Of a DNA stretch of 64,000 nt, positions 11,332-23,500 are shown piece by piece. The notes under the pieces are model-generated. The model was not told the DNA's origin. It made no database searches and saw only the letters and a list, made by a program, of their open reading frames with translations. Each line of letters starts with the position of its first letter. Position 1 is the stretch's first letter. Both the position numbers and the translations under genes were made by a program. The stretch comes from Sclerotiophoma versabilis (taxonomy: Eukaryota > Ascomycota > Dothideomycetes > Pleosporales > Didymellaceae): the NCBI GenBank assembly GCA_012274445.1, contig JAAROD010000004.1:2356001-2420000 (forward strand). The letters run 5' to 3'.

Positions 11332-12195
11332 TTAGCCAAGCTCTTCATTTGTGTGATGGCCAGCAAGATTCTGGAATCGGAACCATCTTGCTGCGATTCT
11401 CTTCGCCTTGACTGTACGACCAGCCCATGCGCGCTCACCAACGCCAGAGCCAAATCTTCGTGCGGAGACATTCAAGACGGAAACGTCCTGATCCCATGGA
11501 TCCTGCAGTTCAGCAGTGATGTGACCTTCACCCTCTTCATCAGGCATAGCCACATCGTCTTCGAGGTCCTCTCCATAATCATCGCGCCTGCCCTCACATT
11601 CCACAACACGAAGAGTAGCCCCAGTCCTCAGCGCCGTTTCCACCGCCGCTGCAAAAGTCCTCGATAGACCTTGTGCTGAAAAAGAAGAAGTCGGCTTGTG
11701 CAAAGCTAGAGCATTCACCAACACCAGTCTTTCCTTGCCCTCACTCTCGTCGACGTGCACATAACCAGGTCGATCGTATGCCGTCAAGTAAGCCAGCAGC
11801 GCGTGCACAGATGGGCAGAAAGCTAACTTGACATGTCGAGCAGTGGAGAGGTTGTGGAGAGTTGGAGTGAGCATTGGCTCGAGGTCATCGCCCTGACTCG
11901 TATCTTGCTGTCGCTTCAGTGCGAGTGCAAGGTCTTGGAGAAACGTGTGCCGGTCTGAGCAGATGATGAGAGTGGTAGGAGAGGATGCAGACTGCGTCGA
12001 GAGTATGCGGTGGAGCAGTGCAGGCAACGTCAGTGGGTAGAGAACGGCAGGCACAACGGCCGTGTCGATGGACTCCTCAGCACCAGTGGGCGGACGCATA
12101 TCATTGTCATGCATGTAGCCGGGCAGGCCGTGGTTCATGGGCAGCTGGGGCTTGTGGTCGGAGGTTCGTAGGGCGACGGTCAAATAGGAATCCAT
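11332..12195 (-). CDS. Uncharacterised protein, 287 aa
   Basis: This is a single uninterrupted frame. It begins MDSYLTVALRTSDHKPQLP and alternates predicted beta strands and helices: TTLIICSDRHTFLQDLALAL near residue 75, RHVKLAFCPSVHALLAYLTA near 125, RLVLVNALALHKPTSSFSAQ near 155, and ATLRVVEC near 195. An acidic loop follows (DDYGEDLEDDVAMPDEEGE), then a basic C-terminus (AGRTVKAKRIAARWFRFQ). The pattern of strands suggests an alpha/beta Rossmann-like or RecA-like fold, but there is no Walker A loop. I know of similar unannotated proteins in filamentous ascomycetes and cannot give a function. It is divergent from the AP-3 beta gene, with about 210 nt between start codons. Confidence 0.75.
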   Translation of the reverse strand: MDSYLTVALRTSDHKPQLPMNHGLPGYMHDNDMRPPTGAEESIDTAVVPAVLYPLTLPALLHRILSTQSASSPTTLIICSDRHTFLQDLALALKRQQDTSQGDDLEPMLTPTLHNLSTARHVKLAFCPSVHALLAYLTAYDRPGYVHVDESEGKERLVLVNALALHKPTSSFSAQGLSRTFAAAVETALRTGATLRVVECEGRRDDYGEDLEDDVAMPDEEGEGHITAELQDPWDQDVSVLNVSARRFGSGVGERAWAGRTVKAKRIAARWFRFQNLAGHHTNEELG

Positions 12196-12407
12196 AGAGC
12201 TTCCCCGCGCCCCTCTCCGAGCGACGTAGTTGCATCACAGCTCGATGCAGGCTGGCACAATCCACCACTTCACAAAGCTCCCCGCCGCGGCATCCCCTTG
12301 CCCGACTCTGCATAGCCGCTGCCGTTCTGGAGGCTGAGGGTGCACGTCTCCCCCCGGAGCCTGTTAGAGAGGCGGACCGAAGCGCTTTTGGAGCGTAGCT
12401 GGCCGCC
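12196..12407. promoter_or_regulatory. Short bidirectional promoter region
   Basis: Only 212 nt separate the start codons of the uncharacterised 287-aa gene (-) and AP-3 beta (+). Any promoters and leaders of both must fit here or overlap. No TATA box was recognised. Confidence 0.45.
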
Positions 12408-15137
12408 ATGGAGTCGATAAGTCGTATCTCGAGCCTGCTGGAGACTGGTATGTGCGGGTCCGCTCCTTCTTCGTGCTCTGTCCCCAGCCTTGCAAATTTG
12501 CTCTACATGTAGCTGTGTAAGCACAACTGTACCCGGGTACTCCCCGCTGCCGCTGCCATGCACCCGTCGAACTTCGCTCACTGGTCCCTCTCCACAGCCC
12601 GCGACCTGACGCTCGAAGCCGCGCGCGACGCCAGCAATGCCCACAAGACATCGACACGACCGCTGCCCTCGGCGCAGCTCAAGAAGCTGCTCGACAGCCG
12701 CTCTGAGCGCGATGTGCTCGAGGGTCTGCGCAGGGTCGTCACTGTACGAGCCCCCCACCACCGTGCCATGTCGCATGCTCGACATGAAGCACGCGAGCGT
12801 TGGCACCATTGTCGCTGACCACGGCGCATGTAGATGTCCTATCGACAGCCTCCCTCACAAACACTGCCCTTCTTCTCACACGTCATCAAGAATGTCGCAT
12901 CGCCGTCGCTCGCTGTCAAGAAGCTCGTCTACATATATCTCCTCCAGCACGCCGAACACGAGCCGGATACAGCGCTCCTCTCCATCAACACGATACAGAA
13001 GTCGCTCACGGACCAGAACCCTCAGCTACGTGCCCTCGCCCTGCGCGTCATGTCTGGCATACGGGTGCCCGTCATCAGCCAGATCGTAAGCCTCGGTATC
13101 AAGCGGGGAGCTGGAGACATGTCGCCCTACGTGCGCCGAGCCGCTGCTTTGGCGATACCAAAATGCTACAGACTCGATCCAAACACCGAGCCCCAGCTTC
13201 TCGAATACCTCTCAACGCTACTGGGCGACAAGCAGCACTTCGTGGCAGGCGCAGCCGTTGCAGCCTTCCTGGAGATTTGTCCAGACCGCCTGGACTTGAT
13301 ACATCCGCACTACCGCTCCTTGGTGCGCAAGCTGGCAGACATGGATGAGTGGGGACAACTGGCTACGCTGCAGCTGATGATGGTGTATTCGCGCAGATGC
13401 TTCCCCAGGCGGATAAGGAAGGTCAAGAAGGTCTCGCCGAACTTGAACACGAACGCAAAATCCGCAAAATCAACAAAGGGCTTCTACGACAGCGAAAGTG
13501 ACGGAGAGGAGGAAAAAGAAGAGGACGAGCAAGACTTCGAGGAAGTTGTACTTCTTGACGCCGATCTTGAGCTTCTGCTGAAGAGCTGTCTATCTCTCCT
13601 GCAGTCGCGGAATGCTGCAGTTGTGATAGCTATTGCCAGGGCATATCTATACCTGGGCACTCCTGACTATGTATCCCTGGCTATTGGACCTTTGGTGTCT
13701 CTTCTGCGATCAGCTGGCGACATCCAGCACATCGCCCTTTACAACGTCGTGCAAGTCTGCTTGACACACCCGGAGCCGTTCGTCAAGTACTATACGCATT
13801 TCTTAGTCCGCTCTACAGATGCTCCGCACATCTGGCGACTTAAGCTTGAGTTGCTGACGTTGATCTTTCCACATGCTCAACTCAGGTTGCAAAGCTTGAT
13901 TCTGGCCGAGCTCAGTCACTTCTCACACTCGGGCAGTCTGGATCCTGCCTTGGTCAAAGAATCCGTTCGCGCGATAGGCCGATGTTCACAAAGCCCTGCC
14001 ACAAGCCCGCAAACATCAGCGCGATGCTTAAGACTGCTTCTAAAGCATATCGGCTCTGCAGATGCCCATCTTGTCGCCGAATCGCTCGAAGTCATTCGCC
14101 ATCTCATCCAGCGCAACCCAGATGCTCACCGCACAACTGTGGTGCGTCTCGCAAAGCACCTTGACGCAGCAACGAGCCCACAGGCACGCGCAAGCATAAT
14201 TTGGCTTGTTGGCGAGTTCGCCGGTCTAGATCCAGAAAACAATATTGCTGCAGATGTCCTGCGCATCCTAGCAAAAGGTTTTGCTGATGAAGCCGAGCCT
14301 GCAAAGCTGCAGATAATGCTCCTGGCAGCAAAGGTCTACATCCACCACCTACATGCCAACCCTCCACCATCTCCTACACAACAAGAAGCTGCTCCCGAAC
14401 AAAGTGCCGCACTCCTAGACATGCCAGAAGAAGAAGGCGGCTTCCGTGACGCAAATCTCGAAAACCCTCCACCCCTTGAATCGGAACAAAAAGAGTCACC
14501 GCACCAGATCGAAGCGCTGTACAACTACATTCTCGCCCTTACCCGGTACGACACATCCTACGACCTGCGCGACCGTGCCCGCGTGTACAAATCCCTCCTT
14601 TCCTCGCCAACCTCAACCCAACTGGCCTCGCTTCTCCTCCTTGCGCCAAAACCAGTCCCACACATCCCCTCCCCCTCTGAGACACGCAAGAACTACGTTC
14701 TCGGCTCCGCATCCCTGGTCATTGGTGACGAGGGCGGCGTCGGCGGACTGCGTGGATATGAGGACCTGCCGCCGTGGGTGAAAGAAGGGAAAGAACCCGA
14801 TCCATCGCTGCGCGACGAAGCGCCGTCAACGGCCTACGTTTCTGCGTATGAAGTTGCGAAGAACATGAGTGCAAGTGAGAAGCTGGATGCAGCAGCGCAG
14901 GTCGACAGCGGGAGGCAGAGGATGCCTGAAACAATTGCGAGTTACAGGGCTTCGAATGGGGTAGAGAAGCCGGTGCAGAAGGAAAAGACGCTTGATGATT
15001 GGTTAGCGGAGAGTAGCGGAAGTGAGGAGACGGATGATGACGAAGAGGAAGAAGATGAGGACGAGGAGAGTGAAGAAGAGAGCGAGTATGAGACGGAGAG
15101 TGAGAGTGGAGATGAGAACGACAGGCTTGTGAAATAG
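12408..15137 (+). CDS. APL6: AP-3 adaptor complex beta subunit
   Basis: Three exons, 12408-12447, 12598-12743 and 12834-15137, give 829 aa. Intron 1 is 150 nt and intron 2 is 90 nt. The joined N-terminus reads MESISRISSLLETARDLTLE. The adaptin trunk follows with LKKLLDSRSERDVLEGLRRV, FFSHVIKNVASPSLAVKKLV, YLLQHAEHEPDTALLSIN and DMSPYVRRAAALAIPKCYRLDP, then HEAT/ARM-like repeats to about residue 560. An acidic insert sits near residue 285, and the C-terminus is a Glu/Asp/Ser-rich tail typical of the AP-3 beta hinge. There is no appendage domain, as in yeast Apl6 (about 809 aa). AP-3 moves cargo such as ALP and the SNARE Vam3 from the Golgi to the vacuole without passing endosomes. Starting at the Met at 12834 would drop the first trunk helices, so the spliced start is preferred. 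Confidence 0.93.
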
Positions 15138-16152
15138 AAGTCCAACGGAATCAACGCCACATAGAAAATCTATTAATGGTCAAAAGCATCCGCTTGTTCA
15201 TTAAATGTGCTATCATGCTATGCAGTCTACGAGTCAGGACTTATGCAAACAGCCGGCTATGGGCACGCGACCTTCAATATTGCAGGAAACATTTGAGGTA
15301 GCTCGTCGTCTGTCTTAACGTCTCATCTTTCCTAGAGGGACATAACTACATTTAGCCGTCTCGGAGACAATTATTTGAGAAACATTGAAGACCTCTAGAC
15401 ATGTCAGTTGTGATACCCGAAAGCGAGCGTCGAGCCACTACTTTGCAGCATTTCGATAATGTAGGCATTTACATGATAGACAGCACAATATCGAGTGGAA
15501 ATCTGCGTAGCGTAATCCCATAGTGCAGGAATTACATGGCTGTCGCTGGACGGAGCTTCGAGATGAGGTACACGTGCAGACATTTACCCTTATAGGCATT
15601 GTACAACTCATGCACGGTGTGTCTCTCCGGAGTAAATATCATGACCAACTCACCTCACGCTTTTCAAACTACGACGTGCGCCCCTGCTGCTAGACTGTAA
15701 AGCACGCAAATGAAGTAAACAAGTGCAAGACTGGGACATGAAATTGCAGATTGACCAGCGCATACCTTGCGCGGAAAATTAATAACAAATACCTCTGAAG
15801 AAAAGGAGGAAAACATATGATAACAACAGCCGCAAAGTGCAAAGACGGAGAGATTATGCAACAAAGGTTCATAAGACAAGACTTTTAGGCTGACGGTTGT
15901 GAAAACGTGAAAGATGTCCAGCTAATCTCTAAGGTTGATCAAAAACGCCACGCCAGGCCCTATGTTGACAAGAGGAAAGTGTAGAGACGACAAAATGAAA
16001 GATGAGTGATATCCGGCGAAGCATGTGGCATTAAGTGGTTCGACCCACCCTTGACAACCGACGAATGTACGTTAGTCAGTCAGAGGAGGTACAAATGGCG
16101 GCGTGGCAGGAGAAGCTTCGGTGGTGGCGTCAAAGTCAGATCGATAAAGGAC
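15138..16152. other. Intergenic, convergent 3' ends
   Basis: About 1 kb between the AP-3 beta stop and the last exon of the Pro/Gln/Tyr-rich gene. It is AT-richer than its neighbours, with no frame over about 95 codons. I see no gene, RNA or repeat. Confidence 0.5.
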
Positions 16153-18333
16153 CTAGCGGCGGCTACCAATCGTCAGTCACATTTAAAGGGAACAAGAACC
16201 AAGTCCTGTAAAATGTCTGAAGTCTTACCCGTATGCAGTATCAATTTGCGAACGTCTCTTCCGCTTGGTGTGATCGTCATGCTGTCGTAGTTGGTCGTCA
16301 TCGGCGTCTGTGTCGCCATAGCTCCTTTTTCTGGATACAGAGCTGTCGCTTCGTTCGAACTTTGACCCTGGAGTGATAGATAACTCCGTAGTCTCTGCAG
16401 GTTTCTCAGTCCCAAAGTCAGACCCAGCTGCTGTTCCATTGCTAGCCTCGGACCGTGCAGGGCTGCCTCGCCCCCCATTGAAGCCGTTGGCATGGTATTG
16501 CTGCTGACGATCACTGGGGTTCCAGGGGTCGTATCGATCGTGCTCTAGAGGAGGCGGAGGAGGCGGAGGTCGACCGACGATCGACAAGGACATTGAGCCA
16601 TAGGGTCGCTGCGGTGCAGTAGGAGGATTGATGACGCGAGGGCCACCTAGTGATTGGCTCCTCTGCGGCTCTGCTTGAGGTCGAAACATCGTACTGGAAT
16701 CCGTTAGCTCACGAAGACAAGGAAGTGTCAGCTTGACTTACCAGGACTGTAAAGACGGCTCAGGTTTCTCAATAAGCGACACGAGCGGTCTGGCCTCCTG
16801 TGCCGGCATAGGGAAAGGCATTGGCTCTCCTGACACAGGCTTAGGCAAACCAGTAACTCCAAGTGAGGCAAGGATATCGTCTTGCGTTTGCGACCTGGCA
16901 AGCTCTGATTCGCGGGGTTGGTTCGCAGGGTTAGACTCTTCGCCACTCGCTGATAGTACTTGCTCAAGATGGTCCATAACACTCCAATCAGCTTCTTGCA
17001 TCTCTGCATCCTCAGCCTTGGGATCCAGTCCAACCGGTTCGTCTGGCCGATCTCGCTGGGCGATACAGTCTTCGATAGGTACTAGGTTATTTTGCATCTC
17101 TTCATCCGTGAAAATGACGAAGGCAGGGTCATCCTTAATGTATTCCCAATCGTCAGTCTGTCTGACATCCAGGAAGGCTTCATGGGAGTTCTCTGCTGTG
17201 AAATATATCGACACCGACTCGCCGTTGCCCAGCTTTTCAGGAGTGGGTTTCAGAGACTGCTCTTCGGCTTCTTCGAATGTGGCAGGCAGCGCTCGAGTCA
17301 TCTGCTTAGCTGGGTGCCAAATGATTACACCTAAACTGAGATTTGGATCAACAGGCTCGTTGCTTTTGGGCCAGATGGCACCGTCGAAATCGAAATCCCA
17401 ATCATCCCAAGCCAAGTAGATTTCTGGTTTCTGGCCCGTCGGGGTCTCATGCGAAGCGCTAGTGGGTGGATGTAACGATGCTGGCGGAGCGGGAACCGGA
17501 TGAGCGGTAGCAGGCGTTGGTGTTGCATTGGGGTCTGACATTGGCTGGTCCTTAGTAGCTGGGCCGGTGTACCCATTGTATTGACTCTGTGGCGGATAAG
17601 TGGTCTGAACTTGTCCTTGTGACCATCCTGGAGCCTGACTGTACGCTTGCTGGCTGGGATCTACCGTGGCAGTATGTGCCGGATATGGCTGATATGATGT
17701 CTGTGGAGCTCCGTAGCCTTGGGTGCCAGGGTAGGTAGACGCTTGAGGTGGAGCCTGATTTGATTGATAGGTTTGCTGTGGCCATTGGTAGTTCTGTCCC
17801 TGAGGATACGATGGCGGATAGCTGGGTGGTTGTGGAGGGCCATAACTTTGAGGCGGATACCCTTGCTGAGGAGGCGTTGCAGCATAGCCTTGACCTGGAT
17901 AAGTGGATTGCGCTGGAGGTACTTGCGGAAAGCCAGACTGTGGTGGTGCCTGATACTGAGCAGGATGCTGATGAGCATTGAAAGGGCCTTGAGGCTGCGC
18001 CGGCCCACGGTACCCAGGAGGGGGAGGGTAACGCGTGATTATCGGATTGCCTTTCTTCTTAGGTGGCCTAATAATCCATCAATACATGTCAATTGACGCA
18101 CCCAGTACTTATTGATTTGGCAGCTAGCATGCTGAGGCCTAGGAAAAATTCGCTTACCTATTGTCATGTGGTCTTTGCGGTGGCCCAGAATAGGATGACC
18201 CATGTTGATACTGACTGTAAGGCGGCTGCTGTCCATACCGGTAAGGCGGATGTCGACCATAGCCAGGTTGGCCGTTAGCATATGGTGGCGCCTGATATGG
18301 TGCAGCACCGGCTATGGGCCCGCTCCACGACAT
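16153..18333 (-). CDS. Pro/Gln/Tyr-rich protein with conserved acidic/aromatic core, function unknown
   Basis: Four exons, 18333-18158, 18067-16742, 16693-16229 and 16162-16153, give 658 aa. The introns are 90, 48 and 66 nt. Residues 1-225 are low complexity, rich in Pro, Gln, Tyr and Gly (for example QGYPPQSYGPPQPPSYPPS), like a prion-like or phase-separating segment. A compact region around residues 265-370 follows, with EIYLAWDDWDFDFDGAIWP, LGVIIWHPAKQM and SVSIYFTAENSHEAFLDV. Next come an acidic stretch, a poly-Pro run (RPPPPPPPLEHD) and a basic end (RKRSYG, KRKRRSQIDTAYGRR), probably a nuclear localisation signal. The last exon is only 10 nt. Its splice (GG|GTAAGA to GGTAG|C) is the least certain; without it the protein ends two residues earlier. 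I do not recognise the family. Confidence 0.72.
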
Positions 18334-19073
18334 TCCTCTGCCGGCAGACGGTTTGACTGAGCGGCCGGAGTGGAGTGATGCAGGTCCTTATCAGTCTAGG
18401 GCAGTTGGAGCCCGAACTTGTCGTTCTCAAGTGAGATGTTGTTGCGGTCTTTGCTCTGAAAAGGACTGCTGATAGATGAGGTGCGCGCCCTTCAAATTTG
18501 GTCGAGTGCACGTGCCAAGAAAGACAGGAAAGCACGACCTTTCATGAGCTGATGATATCTTTCACTTTCTCGCGGAGACGGACCAAAGAACCAGAATGTG
18601 CAATCGTTAATTATGGCTTGAAGACAAAACTCAAGACGGGACGGGAGTGCCGAAACTAGCAATGCTGCTGATGTGAGGAGAAAACATCAGCCACCAGAAA
18701 GCGTAGACGTGGATGCAAGACTGAGACGACCCTACATAAAAGGCAACGCCAGACTGACCAAGCGAACAGTATGGAGACAGCTGCTGTACAGAGGGGCGTT
18801 GCTCAATGATCGTTTAGAGTTGAAAGGGTGGTTGTCGCAGCTCGAGAACAATTCTTAGTCACCCGAGCTTGGGCCAACAAGCGGGACGGTGACGGCAACA
18901 GAGGAAGCGACAGCACAGTGTTCGCCGTTGCGCCATCTCCTGTAACTCGCGTCCCAATGCGCCTCTGATGATGATTGTACGGTACCGACACCTGCTAATG
19001 ACAACCTTAGCATCGATACCCTGAGCTTGTCGTCTATGCCGCCTTTCTCTACACCAACTTTACAGATACTACC
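18334..19073. other. Divergent intergenic region
   Basis: 740 nt between the start codons of the Pro/Gln/Tyr-rich gene (-) and Ppg1 (+). It must hold both promoters. No convincing frame, RNA or repeat was seen. Confidence 0.5.
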
Positions 19074-20135
19074 ATGCCCGGTCTTCCGTGTATGTCACGC
19101 GTGAACGCAGAGGCACGTATTTGTACATGCTGACTCTGCACAGCCACAGTAGACCTCGACGAGTGCATATCGAGGCTGTCGAAGAAAGAGCTACTGGCCG
19201 AGTCCGTGATCGAGGCAATATGCGCCAAAACGAAGGAGCTCCTTATGAAGGAGAGCAACGTCGTGCACATAAGAGCGCCGGTGACTGTCGTTGGCGACAT
19301 CCACGGCCAGTTCTTCGACATGATGGAGATCTTCAAGATTGGGGGACCATGTCCAGACACAAACTACCTCTTTCTTGGTAAATAGCTACCTCTGAGAAGC
19401 GACACGCGACCAGCATAGCTAACAGGTCCAGGGGACTACGTTGATCGCGGTCTTTTTTCAGTCGAAACAATTTCGCTTCTGGTCTGCCTGAAGCTACGCT
19501 ACCCCCATCGAGTCCACCTCATCCGTGGCAACCACGAGTCTCGCGGCGTCACCCAGTCGTACGGTTTCTATACCGAGTGCTCTCGAAAATACGGCAACGC
19601 AAACGTGTGGCATTATTTCACCGATATGTTCGATTTCCTGACGTTATCAGTCGTCATCAACGACCAAATCTTTTGCGTACACGGTGGTCTATCACCTTCC
19701 ATACATTCCATTGATCAGATCAAGATCATCGATCGCTTCCGAGAAATTCCACACGAAGGGCCCATGGCAGATTTGGTGTGGAGCGATCCAGATCCAGAAC
19801 GAGACGAGTTCTCACTCAGTCCTCGAGGAGCTGGGTATACCTTCGGCGCGCAGGTGGTAAAGAAGTTTCTGGAGGTCAACGCCATGTCGCATATTCTACG
19901 AGCACATCAGCTGTGCCAGGAGGGCTTCCAAGTCCTCTTTGATGATAGGCTGAGCACTGTTTGGAGTGCTCCCAATTACTGCTACCGTTGCGGGAATATG
20001 GCTAGCGTGTTGGAGGTTAGCGACACCGGGGAACGCTTCTTCAACGTCTTCGACGCTAGCCCGGACAATGATTTGCACAGAGCTGAGCAGCAACAACAGC
20101 AGGGCAAGGATGTAACAACTGAGTACTTCTTATGA
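19074..20135 (+). CDS. PPG1: PP2A-like Ser/Thr phosphatase Ppg1
   Basis: Three exons, 19074-19089, 19150-19377 and 19432-20135, give 315 aa. Exon 1 codes only MPGLP plus one base (16 nt) and splices at GTATGT. The metal-binding phosphatase motifs are all there: GDIHGQF, GDYVDRG, RGNHESR, then VHGGLSP and [28 protein letters not shown] and the end TTEYFL match the PP2A/PP4/PP6/Ppg1 group. The sequence [16 protein letters not shown] and the [13 protein letters not shown] block fit Ppg1 rather than PP2A itself. In yeast, Ppg1 works with the Far complex and acts against mitophagy by dephosphorylating Atg32. A Gln run (EQQQQQGKD) sits just before the C-terminus. Confidence 0.93.
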
Positions 20136-20503
20136 TACCCATTATACGTACTTACGCGTTCTGACATCGGGTGGGGATTGCATGCGGCGTTTGGTGTTGC
20201 TTGCCTAATCATCAGCAGGGCGTTTTGGGCCGTCTCAAGACATGAAAGGGGATAAATTGCATAGACAAATGCAAGCATCGCTCTCTAGCGAGCCTTGCAT
20301 GGTAGAGCTCTCCTCATACCCTGTCAAATGTTCTAAATTATTTCAAGAACATTGACCTGTAGTTCAATCAGCAAAATGGAACTGCCCAAACGTACCATGA
20401 AAGAGAGTTGAACAGTATATTGAGGATGTATAACTCCTATCGCAATGCATTCTACGCTTTAGTCATGCCCAAACACCACATATGTGCTACCCAACCTCGT
20501 GCC
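20136..20503. other. Convergent 3' region Ppg1/Fig4
   Basis: 368 nt between two convergent stop codons. It should carry both 3' UTRs and poly(A) sites. Nothing else was recognised. Confidence 0.5.
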
Positions 20504-23500
20504 TCATCTAACAGGCAGCTGATTCTGCCACTCAGGATCAACCTTGCTCTGCTTGAAGAAACTCTTACCCTTAAGCCACTGCCTGTAGGCTTTGTACCGC
20601 TTCTTCGTACCATCCTCTTCTTCCACATCTAACGGGTTCTCTTTGACGTTCAGATACTCCTCGAACTCTTCAACGTCTTCTTCCGCTGTCTGAAACTTGC
20701 CAGGCGTAGAGTACGTCGGCGGCATCTCGTTTGTATAAGACGGGTAGATATGAGGATGTGGGTTCAGGCTCTGCGGCCAAGAGTATGCAGGGGCGTGCGA
20801 GAAGGGTGTGCTGATCGAAGCCGATGTCATGGGCCGTGAGTAAGACTGGAATGACCGGATTGACATGGCGTCGGTGTCTAGACGAGGAAGTCCAGACATA
20901 GTAACGCTAGACTCATCAATATCTGCTGGTGCCTGTAGTCCTCCTTCGGTCACGCATAGGTATTCGTAGTATTCCATGGCGGCAGGGTCGTCTACGCTTG
21001 GCGTTTCACTACTTACGACTAAAGGCAGATTCAATGGGTGCTCGATGTACCTCGCATACTCATCTGCTTCTGAACCAGAGACAGTTGGGTTCATACTGTT
21101 GTCGTAGAATTGCTCTAACGTCCACTGGTTTATAAGCGTCTTGTCGGCTGGCTTGAAGCCGGGCCGCACGGTAGAGGCTAAGCCCGTCGATGTTGACATG
21201 GAACTTGCTAGTGGCGGGAACGAGCTTATCGCTGCAGGTGCTGAGGAAGGCATGTCTGTCTCGAAGTGCGGATCGCGCAGTATCGAATGCGTGACAGAGT
21301 TTGTGTCAGGCACGCTGAGTTGGGGGTAGTGACGTCTCCGAGCCATGATGCTGCCTTGTCGCGAATCGGTCTCACTCACCGGGTCGAGAATTGTGACGCC
21401 TTTTCGCGGTCCCTTCTTCACAGTGTTTCGTTGAGCAATCTGCTCTTGTTGTTTCTTTCGGGGCACAAAAGGTGACAAATCCTCGACACGTGAGGGTGCG
21501 AGACCATCTCTGCTATCGCGTGCAGCTCGGTTCGGCGACGCCAATCGGAATGCGAAGATCTTGAGAAACGACGATAAAGCCAATGGCCGGTAGTATTCAA
21601 GCCAGTAGTCATCGCGGAAATTGATGTTGGCTTGCAGCCACCTGCTCTGCATCTTCGCAAGATTGGTTGGGGGCGGTAATGTCCGTGACTCTAGGTTGGA
21701 CGGTGTAAACCACTTGTTGTAGTCTCGTCGTTGTCTCTGTAAGTACGCGCGTGGATCGGCATGATGGAGATAATAATCAGTTGTCAGATCCCACAACATA
21801 GGTTGGCCTTGATGGAAAGTATAGTTGCCCAGAAAGAGGTTGTACGCCTCCTGACGCTGTGAGTCGAGAAACGAATTATGATAGTATCGCTTGAAGCTCT
21901 CCACCATGTCGCGAGAACTGCTCTGCCATTGGTTGATCTTCCGATAGGTAGCCATCGTGTTTACGAGATGCGACCCACCATATTGTATCGCAATGGTATC
22001 TCCGTGTCCATGGAACATATGAGTGAACATTTCTACGCAGTCCGAGTCATACTCGACGGTGTTTCCAGCAATGACACCGAGTGCATGTAGCTGACGACCA
22101 AGGGCTCTCTTACCAATCACAAACTGGGCGGCATTGGTGCGATCAAGACAGTCGATGCAGTTGGTTCTGGCTACACCATTTTGTACCTGCGCTGTGCCAC
22201 TGATCTCATCTCCGTTGTGGAAGAAGCCCGTTTCGAGCAAGACCTTTTCGGCGAGGCTTTCAAGAGTGCCAATGACGTCCTGACCTCGCGTTTTCGCGGC
22301 ACGCGACATATCGAAGGCTTCATATCTAATCTTCTTGTCTCTTGGTAATGACTGATTGAGGTAATCGATGCAGTACTTGTACTCATACAGTAGTTTGGAC
22401 TCTCTCGGTGTTCGTTCTCGTGCTTTGATCAGATTCAAGGCTATCACAGGGGCGCCATACCGTTCGAACAAATCATCGAAGTGAAGAGCGGCAGCGCTGT
22501 AGAATGGATCCACAAGGCTCAGGTCGATGTCTGGTTTTGGTGTAACCCCTGTGTTGTCTTGTGTCCAGTAGAGCGGTATACTGCCACGGTGCTGTACGTA
22601 TGAGGTGTATGTTGGATTCATGTAGAGGCGTGGCCCAGGCGCATGGAAGGATGTAGTGAGCGCTTCGGACACAATCTGTTCAGACTCCACATCGTTGGCG
22701 ACATAACCTAGATCGTTCGTACCTCGTTTCAAGAATCTAGCTCCTGCAAAGTGTCTAGATCGCCGAGCAATGATGGTGATGTAGATCCTACGCCCAAAGA
22801 CGTCAAGAGATGACTGGTCTACGTATCCGTGTATGACCGGGTGACACCAATCGTAAACGTTCTTCAGATTGGCGCGGGCGGGATCTAGCAGATAGTGGTT
22901 CCAAACAAACATGTCCTGGTAGTCGGGCTTGGGGTTGTCAATGCCCTTATTCAAAGCTGTCCGTTCGTGGATGATGTTCTGCTGGAGGCACCTTGTGATG
23001 TTGTATGAATAGCTGAAGTAGAAGGATCGTGTCAGGTCCAAGTTTGCGAGGCTTGCGAGAAATCTGGCTTCTTCCGGATTCCGATCCTTTTGAAACCTTG
23101 CGCTAGATCCAGTCGTAAGGGGAATCATCTCAGTACCGTCGACCTGATAAATGTAGTGTCCGCCAAGCATCGCGACTTGAACCCTTTTGGAAATCAAAAG
23201 CATGTAGTAGGCATCGGTAAAACGTATGAAACCCAGCAGTCCCCAGGTGCTACATTTGAGCTTCAGGCCACCGGTACCCTTGTTACCATCTTGAATTGTC
23301 CCAAGGAGTCTGAACATCTCATTCCTGTCGTATACTATGTCGTCTTCGAAGATGTTCAGGAGACCCGGCGGCGATGTTCGGTCAATCTTAAGCACACGAT
23401 ACTGCTGCTCCATTATGTCTGCTCCTATAAGGTAGAATCGTGTGCTCGTCTCGTACAACGAGAACTTGTGCATCCTGCTGATGCCATTCTCGCCAACTTT

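Noticed and set aside
15664..15879. Short frames on the minus strand in the AP-3 3' gap
   Set aside because: Under 75 codons, Cys/Phe-rich, overlapping each other in two frames.
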